From Anaerolineae bacterium (GTDB lineage Bacteria; Chloroflexota; Anaerolineae; B4-G1): a stretch of DNA of 5,133 nt. Shown here piece after piece: positions 1 through 4,648 of the stretch. A program made the translations under genes and the position numbers. Under the pieces are notes generated by a model, which saw only the letters and a list, made by a program, of their open reading frames with translations, ran no database searches and was not told where the DNA came from. Location of the stretch: NCBI GenBank assembly GCA_027079895.1, contig JALWUZ010000422.1, positions 1 to 5,133 on the forward strand. Direction: 5' to 3'. The stretch's first letter is position 1; each line of letters begins with the position of its first letter.

Positions 1-528
1 TTCGGCCACGTGATGCCGGCCGATTTCGCCGTGCAGCCGGGCTACCTGGTACAGGTGGACTTCGGCGTGCGGCAAGAGGGGTTCGTCTCCGACCTGCAAC
101 GCACCTGGTACATCCTCCGCCCAGGGGAGAAAGAGCCGCCGGATGAAGTGCAACGGGCCTGGGAAGCGGCCCGGGCGGCCCTGGAGGCCGGACGGGCGGC
201 GTTGCGCCCCGGTGCGCACGGCTGGGAGGTTGACCAGGCCGCCCGCGAGACGCTGACCCAGGCCGGATACCCGGAGTATATGCACGCCTTCGGCCACCAC
301 ATCGGACGCTCGGTCCACGATGGCGCGACCATCCTGGGCCCCCGCTGGGAGCGGTACGGCAAAGCGGTGGACGGCGTCATCGAGGCCGGCAACGTCTTCG
401 CCATCGAACTGGGCGTTGGCGTCGAGGGGTACGGATACATCGGCTGCGAGGAGGACGTGCTGGTGACAGAGGAAGGAGCCCACTACCTGAGCCATCCCCA
501 GACAGAGTTGTGGTGCATCGAGCCGTGA
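1..528 (+). CDS. M24 family metallopeptidase (Xaa-Pro dipeptidase-like), C-terminal part, 5' end cut by window
   Basis: This is the catalytic C-terminal half of a pita-bread-fold metallopeptidase, the family of proline dipeptidases, aminopeptidase P and methionine aminopeptidase. These use two metal ions to cut the N-terminal residue, often ahead of proline, and are usually cytosolic. The frame is open to base 1, so the upstream part is missing; family members are commonly about 350-400 residues. Counting from the GTG at base 10 as residue 1, the five expected metal ligands are present: D17 (VDFG), D28 (SDLQRT), H96 (FGHHIG), E133 (AIELG) and E147 (CEEDVLVT). H103 matches the second conserved histidine, but it is followed by Asp where relatives usually have Glu. 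All ligands are intact, so the protein is probably active. It ends 22 bases before the next gene and may be cotranscribed with it. Whether it is a dipeptidase or an aminopeptidase P cannot be decided without the N-terminal half. Confidence 0.9.
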   Translation, partial: FGHVMPADFAVQPGYLVQVDFGVRQEGFVSDLQRTWYILRPGEKEPPDEVQRAWEAARAALEAGRAALRPGAHGWEVDQAARETLTQAGYPEYMHAFGHHIGRSVHDGATILGPRWERYGKAVDGVIEAGNVFAIELGVGVEGYGYIGCEEDVLVTEEGAHYLSHPQTELWCIEP

Positions 529-536
529 GAGCAAGC

Positions 537-544
537 GGAGGAGG
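537..544 (+). promoter_or_regulatory. Strong Shine-Dalgarno site of the coiled-coil/PD-(D/E)XK gene
   Basis: GGAGGAGG lies six bases ahead of the ATG at 551, which is ideal spacing. It fixes that start over the out-of-frame ATG at 510 and implies efficient translation. Confidence 0.8.
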
Positions 545-550
545 TGTGAG

Positions 551-1216
551 ATGGCAGCGCAGGAGCAGACCTGGCAAGACGCCGTGGCGGAAATCTGGCG
601 GCTGTTCCGCGACACAGATCGCAGATTCAAGGAGACCGACCGCAGGTTCAAGGAGACTGAAGCCTTACTGGAAAGACGTTTTCTCGAAACGAACGTGATG
701 TTTCGAGAGACAGATAAAAAGATGCAAGAGACAGACCGAAGGCTTCAGGAGACAGACCGCAAACTCCGTCAGTTGATCTCGGAGTTCGGCTCACAGTGGG
801 GACGACTGATCGAGGCCCTGGTGGAATCCGACACTCTCAGGCTGTTCCAGGAGCGCGGAATCGAGGTGCGGTACATCCACCACCGGACGAAGGTCAAACT
901 GAATGGCCGGACAATGGAGTTGGACTTGCTCCTGGAGAACGACGACGAAGTTGTGGTCATTGAGGCCAAGAGCCAGTTGAAGGTCGAGGACGTGGACGAC
1001 TTCTTACGGCAGATGGACGATTTCCTGGAGTTCTTCCCGCGCTACCGTGGATACCGAATCTACGGCGGCGTGGCCGGGCTGGGGGTCGAGGACAACGTGG
1101 CCCGCTACGCCTATCGTAAGGGGCTGTTCGTGCTGACGGTGGGCGGTGAAGGGCTGGCCCGCATTCTGAACGACGAATCCTTCCGCCCCAGGGACTTCGG
1201 CGCGGTCGGGGAGTAG
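551..1216 (+). CDS. Coiled-coil plus PD-(D/E)XK nuclease-like protein (DUF3782-like)
   Basis: The 221-residue protein has two parts. Residues 21-73 are a charged helical repeat built on the seven-residue unit ETDRRFK (units at 21, 28, 35, 46, 53, 60 and 67), almost certainly a coiled coil. Residues about 80-215 resemble a PD-(D/E)XK nuclease fold: a helix with GRLIE (E88), then E123-L-D125, then the E138-A-K140 strand (VVVIEAKS), followed by a helix rich in acidic residues. D125 and E138-x-K140 fit the nuclease metal-binding signature. Similar coiled-coil proteins, annotated DUF3782 or PD-(D/E)XK nuclease-like, occur in many copies in cyanobacterial and Chloroflexota genomes; their substrate and biological role are unknown to me. 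There is no signal peptide or membrane segment. Part of the repeat is AT-richer than the neighbours (40% G+C over 661-720). It sits 22 bases after the peptidase and two before the Nudix gene. The fold call is good; actual nuclease activity is inference. Confidence 0.85.
   Translation: MAAQEQTWQDAVAEIWRLFRDTDRRFKETDRRFKETEALLERRFLETNVMFRETDKKMQETDRRLQETDRKLRQLISEFGSQWGRLIEALVESDTLRLFQERGIEVRYIHHRTKVKLNGRTMELDLLLENDDEVVVIEAKSQLKVEDVDDFLRQMDDFLEFFPRYRGYRIYGGVAGLGVEDNVARYAYRKGLFVLTVGGEGLARILNDESFRPRDFGAVGE
611..769 (+). repeat. 21-bp tandem repeat encoding the ETDRRFK coiled-coil units
   Basis: Seven coding units follow in register within the preceding gene, spaced 7, 7, 11, 7, 7 and 7 residues. 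The first two (611-631 and 632-652) are nearly identical in DNA; later ones have diverged in sequence but keep the Glu-Thr-x core. The eleven-residue step (residues 35-45) is four residues more than a heptad and should change the coiled-coil register. The repeat probably arose by in-frame duplication of a 21-base unit. Confidence 0.75.
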
Positions 1217-1218
1217 CG

Positions 1219-1764
1219 ATGGAAGCCTGGAAGACCCTCGACCGGCGGGTAGTGCTGTCCCACAGTCCCTACCTGGTAGTCGAGGAGCACACAGTCGCCT
1301 TGCCCGACGGGACGGTCATCGCGGACTGGCCCTGGGTTATCACGCCGGACTACGTCATCGTCATTGCCGTCACCGACGCCGACCGCTTTCTCTGCTTCCG
1401 TCAGACCAAGTACGCCGCCGCCGGGACGACGTTGGCCCCGGTGGGCGGCTATCTGGAGCCGGGCGAGGAGCCGCTGGCGGCGGCTCAGCGGGAGTTGCTG
1501 GAGGAGACCGGCTTCACGGCCCGGTCGTGGACGAGTTTGGGGCACTACGCCGTGGACGGGAATCGCGGCGCGGGCACGGCGTACCTTTTCCTGGCCCAGG
1601 GCGCCCGCCGCGCGGCGGAGCGCGACGCCGACGACCTGGAGGAGCAAGAGATGCTCTTCCTCAGCCGCGACGAGGTGCGGGCGGCGTTGCAGGCTGGAGA
1701 GTTCAAGGTGCTCCCCTGGCCGGCGGCCTTCGCCCTGGCGCTGCTCAGACTGGGGGGATGCTGA
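1219..1764 (+). CDS. Nudix hydrolase, ADP-ribose pyrophosphatase-like
   Basis: Nudix enzymes hydrolyse nucleoside diphosphates linked to another group, such as ADP-ribose, nucleotide sugars or damaged nucleotides, using divalent metal. This 181-residue protein carries a complete Nudix box at residues 77-99: G77, E83 and the R91-E-L-L-E-E-T-G-F block matching GX5EX7REUXEEXGU, with metal ligands E92, E95 and E96 present. The preceding segment, with R61-Q-x-K-Y-A and then GTTLAPVGG, resembles ADP-ribose pyrophosphatases, so a sugar-nucleotide substrate is the best guess; substrate cannot be fixed from sequence alone. There is no signal peptide, so it is cytosolic. The ATG is two bases after the previous stop, with GGGGAG five bases upstream at 1208-1213. 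It lies two bases ahead of the next gene, so translational coupling is likely on both sides. Its closeness to phospholipid genes recalls a Nudix gene near the mycobacterial phosphatidylinositol-mannoside genes, but this is only suggestive. Confidence 0.92.
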   Translation: MEAWKTLDRRVVLSHSPYLVVEEHTVALPDGTVIADWPWVITPDYVIVIAVTDADRFLCFRQTKYAAAGTTLAPVGGYLEPGEEPLAAAQRELLEETGFTARSWTSLGHYAVDGNRGAGTAYLFLAQGARRAAERDADDLEEQEMLFLSRDEVRAALQAGEFKVLPWPAAFALALLRLGGC

Positions 1765-1766
1765 CG

Positions 1767-2096
1767 ATGAGCGAACTCGGCATTGCGCTGACCACCTCTG
1801 CCATCGGGATGGGGCTCCTCTTCCTGGCCCTGGTCGTGCTGTACGGGCTGATGTACCTGATGACCGCCCTCACCGGAGAGCGCGAGCAGCCATCCACCGG
1901 TGAGCAGTCGGCGCCCCGCCCGTCCGCCGGAGGACGACAGGCGGCGGCCATCGGGGCCGCTCTGGCCCGCGCCGCGGCCGAGATGGAGGCCGGGGCGGGC
2001 CTCCCGGTCGAGGGGAGCGGACTGACCCCCTGGCAGGCCTACCACCGCCACCGGCTGCTGGAACTGCGCACGCCGCCGGGCCGCTCCCGGCCCTGA
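1767..2096 (+). CDS. Small single-span membrane protein, OadG-like (sodium-pump decarboxylase gamma subunit family)
   Basis: The 109-residue protein has a short N-terminus, one membrane helix at about residues 11-33 (AIGMGLLFLALVVLYGLMYL), a polar linker and an Ala-rich helix (AAAIGAALARAAAEM) before a basic C-terminus. The IGMGxxFL start of the helix and the later Ala-Ala-Ile-x-x-Ala-Leu segment match what I know of OadG, the gamma subunit of oxaloacetate and methylmalonyl-CoA decarboxylase sodium pumps, which anchors and assembles the complex. The catalytic alpha, biotin carrier and beta subunits are absent from the window, so it is an orphan here. I chose the ATG at 1767 because GGGGGG at 1752-1757 is nine bases upstream; an in-frame ATG at 1758 overlaps the Nudix stop but directly abuts that purine run. 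A generic small membrane anchor unrelated to decarboxylases remains possible. Confidence 0.7.
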   Translation: MSELGIALTTSAIGMGLLFLALVVLYGLMYLMTALTGEREQPSTGEQSAPRPSAGGRQAAAIGAALARAAAEMEAGAGLPVEGSGLTPWQAYHRHRLLELRTPPGRSRP

Positions 2097-2100
2097 ACAG

Positions 2101-2106
2101 AGGGAG
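2101..2106 (+). promoter_or_regulatory. Shine-Dalgarno site deciding the ATG start of the ubiquitin-like gene
   Basis: AGGGAG ends eight bases before the ATG at 2115. The alternative in-frame GTG at 2106 overlaps this motif and would have no room for it, so ATG 2115 is preferred. Confidence 0.65.
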
Positions 2107-2114
2107 TGAAGCGT

Positions 2115-2303
2115 ATGAAAGTCATCTATCGGGACAAGGAGTGGGAACTGGAAGGCCGCAAACGAGTGCGCGAGATCATCGAGGAAGTCGGCCTCGTCCC
2201 GCAGATGGTGCTGGCCGTCCGCGACGGACGGCTGCTCACCGAGGATGTGATGGTGGATGAGGAGGACGAAATCCGCCTCATCGCCGTGATCTCAGGAGGT
2301 TAG
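2115..2303 (+). CDS. Ubiquitin-like sulfur-carrier-type protein, MoaD/ThiS/TtuB-like, C-terminal Gly-Gly
   Basis: The 62-residue protein has the plan of a beta-grasp sulfur carrier: paired strands at the N-terminus (MKVIYRDKEWEL), a helix at about 18-25 (VREIIEEV), a strand with LAVRDGRLL, an acidic turn (VDEEDEI) and a last strand running into S60-G61-G62. In ThiS, MoaD and TtuB the terminal Gly-Gly is adenylated by an E1-like enzyme and then carries sulfur as a thiocarboxylate for thiamine, molybdopterin or tRNA thiolation; some relatives are also attached to proteins. No E1-like, ThiG, MoaE or TtuA-type partner is in the window, so the pathway is open. By overall look it is nearer to ThiS/TtuB-type carriers than to MoaD. 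It sits 18 bases after the OadG-like gene and seven before the phosphatidyltransferase, and its last codons supply that gene's ribosome-binding site. Confidence 0.85.
   Translation: MKVIYRDKEWELEGRKRVREIIEEVGLVPQMVLAVRDGRLLTEDVMVDEEDEIRLIAVISGG
2294..2300 (+). promoter_or_regulatory. Shine-Dalgarno site of the phosphatidyltransferase, inside the Gly-Gly codons of the upstream gene
   Basis: AGGAGGT spans the end of the Ser codon and the terminal GGA GGT codons of the ubiquitin-like gene, and ends ten bases before the ATG at 2311. A second weak purine run, AGAGG at 2302-2306, is closer to the start and might share the role. Either way, the ribosome finishing the upstream gene covers the site. 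Confidence 0.65.
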
Positions 2304-2310
2304 AGGCAAG

Positions 2311-2943
2311 ATGAACATCGCCAACCTGATTACCACCCTGCGCTTTCCCCTGCTGGTGGTCGTCGTGCTCCTGCTGTACTTCGGCGGGGCGGTGGCCCGT
2401 TTCGTGGATGCGGCCCTCATCGTCCTGCTCATCCTGATGGACACGCTGGACGGCGTCGTCGCCCGCCGCCGCGGCGAGCAGACCCTCATCGGCAGCGCGT
2501 TGGACGTGGCCGCCGACCGGGCCGTGGAGATCGTCCTCTGGGTGACTTACTCCCTCCTGGGGCTGATCCCCGCCCTCATCCCGCTGACGGTCATCATTCG
2601 CGGCGCGTTGACCGACTCCATCCGCAACGTGGCCCTGCAATACGGCCAATCGGCCCACAGCATGATGCGCTCCTCTTGGGGCCGCTGGCTGGTCGCCTCC
2701 CCGCCGATGCGCACCGGCTACGCCGTCGTGAAAGCGGTCGCCTTCACCCTGTTGGCCATCGTGCTCGGCCTGCGGGCGGCGGAGTTCCCCATCGTCCGCC
2801 TCGTCGAGACCGCCGCCCTGGTGTTCAGTTGGCTCGCGCTGGGGATTTGCCTCCTGCGGGGCGTGCCGGTCATCGTCGAAGCCCCGGCCCTCTTCCGTTC
2901 CGCCGAGTTCCAAGTCGAGGCCCCGCCGGTAGGGAAGGAGTAG
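2311..2943 (+). CDS. CDP-alcohol phosphatidyltransferase (PgsA/PI-synthase-like membrane enzyme)
   Basis: Members of this family swap the CMP of CDP-diacylglycerol for an alcohol such as glycerol phosphate, inositol (phosphate) or serine, making phospholipid head groups in the inner membrane. The 210-residue protein has the full signature D44-x2-D47-G48-x2-A51-R52-x8-G61-x3-D65-x3-D69, with all metal and CDP-binding aspartates present. The N-terminus (NIANLITTLRFPLL) resembles PgsA proteins. Hydrophobic segments at roughly 13-29, 32-45, 72-95, 142-155 and 165-188 fit a multi-span membrane enzyme of about six helices. The acceptor alcohol cannot be read from sequence. The adjacent acyltransferase makes a phosphatidylinositol-type or archaetidyl-like product worth considering alongside phosphatidylglycerol phosphate. 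It starts seven bases after the ubiquitin-like gene and is followed ten bases later by the acyltransferase, so these are very likely one operon. Confidence 0.92.
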   Translation: MNIANLITTLRFPLLVVVVLLLYFGGAVARFVDAALIVLLILMDTLDGVVARRRGEQTLIGSALDVAADRAVEIVLWVTYSLLGLIPALIPLTVIIRGALTDSIRNVALQYGQSAHSMMRSSWGRWLVASPPMRTGYAVVKAVAFTLLAIVLGLRAAEFPIVRLVETAALVFSWLALGICLLRGVPVIVEAPALFRSAEFQVEAPPVGKE

Positions 2944-2953
2944 ACGAGACGCC

Positions 2954-3850
2954 GTGCGGCTCCAGGACATCACCAGCAGCCGCCCGGCGGCACACTTGGG
3001 GCTGTTCATAGCCCAACACACCCCGCCCCGTGTCGGATACGGCCTGGCGCGGCTGGCCGCCGGGTTCATCGTGCGGCGACGGGCCACGCTCTACCGGACG
3101 GTGCGGGCCAACCTGCGCCAGATTCTCACCGCCACCGGCCGCCCCACCGACGACGCGACACTGGACGCACTGACCTACCGCCTCTTCTTCCACGCCGGGC
3201 AGACCTACTACGATTTCTTCCACGTGGTGAACCGCCCCGTCGAGGCCCTCGCCGACGCGGTGCGCCTCCCCCCCGGCCTGACGACCTGGATACGCGACCA
3301 GGCGGCCCAGGGGCGCGGGGTACTGCTCCTCGGCACCCACATGAGCAACTTCGACTTGGTGGGGCTGACGCTGGGCGCCCACCGCCTCTCCTTCCAGGTG
3401 CTCTCGCTCCCAAACCCCACCGGCGGCTTCCAGTTCCTGAACCGGCTGCGCGAGCGGGCCGGATTCGAGGTGACGCCCATCACGCCGGAATCACTGATGG
3501 CCGCCGTCCGACGGCTGCGGCACGGCGGGATGGTGATCACCGGCCTCGACCGCCCGGAACCCCAGGAGCGGAACCGGGTGGAGTTTTTCGGACGCCCGGC
3601 CCCTTTCCCGACGGGCCCGGCGCGGATGGCCCTGCTCACCAAAGCGATGGTGGCCGTCGGCAGTTGCCGATATGAGCCCGACGAGGGCTACATCCTGGAC
3701 GCCACCTGGCCCGTCGAGATGGTGCGCACCGGCGACCGGCAACAGGACATCCTCACCAACACCCGCCGGTTGGCGGCCATCGTCGAGCGGTACGTCGCCG
3801 CGCACCCGGAGCAATGGATGATGTTCCACCCCGTCTGGCCGGATGAGTAG
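2954..3850 (+). CDS. LpxL/HtrB-PatA family lysophospholipid acyltransferase
   Basis: This family transfers fatty acyl groups to lipid A or, in actinobacteria, to phosphatidylinositol mannosides (PatA), at the cytoplasmic face of the membrane. The 298-residue protein has the catalytic HxxxxD motif as H129-M-S-N-F-D134 and the later conserved block V209-E-F-F-G213 followed by P219-x-GPA, where the family binds its acceptor. The C-terminal segment ends with EQWMMFHPVWP, matching the usual family ending with conserved Trp and His/Arg-rich residues. The N-terminal region from about residue 14 is amphipathic, as in relatives. GTG 2954 is the only usable start nearby: no ATG, GTG or TTG lies between it and the in-frame stop at 2930-2932. 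AAGGAG at 2935-2940 is rather far upstream (13 bases), suggesting modest initiation or coupling to the previous gene. If the host lacks lipid A, as expected for Chloroflexota, the acceptor is more likely a glycerophospholipid-based glycolipid. Confidence 0.9.
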   Translation: MRLQDITSSRPAAHLGLFIAQHTPPRVGYGLARLAAGFIVRRRATLYRTVRANLRQILTATGRPTDDATLDALTYRLFFHAGQTYYDFFHVVNRPVEALADAVRLPPGLTTWIRDQAAQGRGVLLLGTHMSNFDLVGLTLGAHRLSFQVLSLPNPTGGFQFLNRLRERAGFEVTPITPESLMAAVRRLRHGGMVITGLDRPEPQERNRVEFFGRPAPFPTGPARMALLTKAMVAVGSCRYEPDEGYILDATWPVEMVRTGDRQQDILTNTRRLAAIVERYVAAHPEQWMMFHPVWPDE

Positions 3851-3864
3851 AGCGATGTCTGTGC

Positions 3865-3870
3865 AGGAGA
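3865..3870 (+). promoter_or_regulatory. Probable Shine-Dalgarno site of the beta-sandwich protein gene
   Basis: AGGAGA ends ten bases before the ATG at 3881. The GGGGGAG at 3872-3878 is a stronger purine run but lies only two bases from that ATG. The start could be ATG 3881 or the adjoining GTG 3878; the difference is one residue. Confidence 0.5.
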
Positions 3871-3880
3871 TGGGGGAGTG

Positions 3881-4648
3881 ATGGACTGGAGGAACGGCGA
3901 GGAGCACCGCTACACCGTCGGGGCGGGGCGGGTGGAGAGGGATGGGGGTCATCTACGCCTCGTCGTCGCCGGAGCGACCGACCGCCGCTACTCCGACGCC
4001 CAGATTGACGACTACCGCCGACTGCCCCGCCGCCGCTTCCCCCACCGACCGGGCCTTCGCCTGACGGTGCGGGCTCGCTTCTCCCACCCCGCCGGCGAAC
4101 TGCGCGGCACCGCCGGTTTCGGCTTCTGGAACGACCCGTTCCTGATGACCGGCCTCCGCCCGCCGACTCTCCCTCGCGCGGCCTGGTTCTTCTACGCCTC
4201 GCCCCCCTCGGAGATGAAGTTAGACCGCGCCACGCCAGGTCACGGCTGGAAAGCGGCCACGCTGGACGCGCTCCGGCCCGTCTCCATCCCCCTGCTGACG
4301 ATCGCCCTGCCGGCGGCGGTGCTGATGAACATCCGCCCGCTGTACCGCCGTCTGTGGCCGGCGATTCAGCGGGCGTTGCACATTCGGGAGGCCCTCCTGC
4401 CGGTGGAGATGACCGCCTGGCACACCTACACCCTCTCGTGGGGACGGGAGCGCGTCCGGTTCGCCGTGGACGGGGCGCCGGTGCTGGACGGCCCCGCGCC
4501 GCGCGGCCCCCTGGGGTTCGTGATGTGGCTGGACAATCAGTACCTGGTCGCCACGCCGTGGGGGAAGTTCCGCTGGGGGCTGCTGGCGGTCCCCGGCGTG
4601 CAGTGGATGGAAGTGGCGGAAATCTCGCTGACCCCCACCTCCCCCTAG
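3881..4648 (+). CDS. Unknown-function protein with a predicted lectin/laminin-G-like (concanavalin A-like) beta-sandwich
   Basis: I do not recognise a named family. The 255-residue protein looks mostly beta-stranded: RLTVRARFSH (60-69), TAGFGFWNDPF (77-87) and AAWFFYASP (100-108). Then W180-HTYTLSW, RVRFAVDG (191-198), GPLGFVMWLDNQYL (209-222) and WMEVAEISL (242-250) follow. The sequence W-H-x-Y-x-x-x-W, then a strand ending V-D-G, then a Gly-rich strand with WLDNQ is typical of concanavalin A-like sandwiches such as glycoside hydrolase 16 and laminin-G domains. I see no EXDXXE-type catalytic motif, so binding rather than hydrolysis is more likely. Residues about 133-172 are an unusual hydrophobic and basic insertion (IPLLTIALPAAVLMN, then LYRRLWPAIQRAL) that could sit on a membrane. 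There is no signal peptide. It starts 30 bases after the acyltransferase, so it may bind or modify the lipid product; that is inference. Confidence 0.8.
   Translation: MDWRNGEEHRYTVGAGRVERDGGHLRLVVAGATDRRYSDAQIDDYRRLPRRRFPHRPGLRLTVRARFSHPAGELRGTAGFGFWNDPFLMTGLRPPTLPRAAWFFYASPPSEMKLDRATPGHGWKAATLDALRPVSIPLLTIALPAAVLMNIRPLYRRLWPAIQRALHIREALLPVEMTAWHTYTLSWGRERVRFAVDGAPVLDGPAPRGPLGFVMWLDNQYLVATPWGKFRWGLLAVPGVQWMEVAEISLTPTSP
4645..4648. other. CTAG shared as stop codon by two convergent genes
   Basis: The palindrome CTAG contains the plus-strand stop TAG (4646-4648) of the beta-sandwich gene and, read on the minus strand, the TAG (4645-4647) of the CcdA-like gene. The two genes overlap tail to tail by four bases, leaving no intergenic room for a terminator; I see no obvious hairpin with a T run on either side. 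Confidence 0.9.

Noticed and set aside
1364..1903. Plus-strand open frame of 179 codons within the Nudix gene
   Set aside because: An Arg, Pro, Ser and Ala-rich product in the +1 frame of an intact Nudix box; a shadow of codon bias.
2106..2114. GTG at 2106 as start of the ubiquitin-like protein
   Set aside because: It overlaps its own would-be ribosome-binding site; ATG 2115 has AGGGAG at eight bases and gives the normal compact N-terminal strand.
2278..3087. Long minus-strand open frame (269 codons) opposite the phosphatidyltransferase
   Set aside because: Its product is rich in Gln, His, Arg, Gly and Asp with no domain pattern, as expected for the antisense of a G+C-rich gene; the plus strand carries a complete catalytic signature here.
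3855..3881. Eight-codon open frame (ATG at 3855) whose TGA overlaps the ATG of the beta-sandwich gene
   Set aside because: The TGATG overlap is of the kind seen in translational coupling, but there is no good ribosome-binding site ahead of it and the peptide has no attenuator-like features. Too short to support without conservation data.
1219..4648. A defence island, toxin-antitoxin pair or mobile element around the nuclease-like gene
   Set aside because: No transposase, integrase, inverted repeats, restriction or antitoxin-like gene is visible; neighbours are metabolic and lipid genes on one strand.
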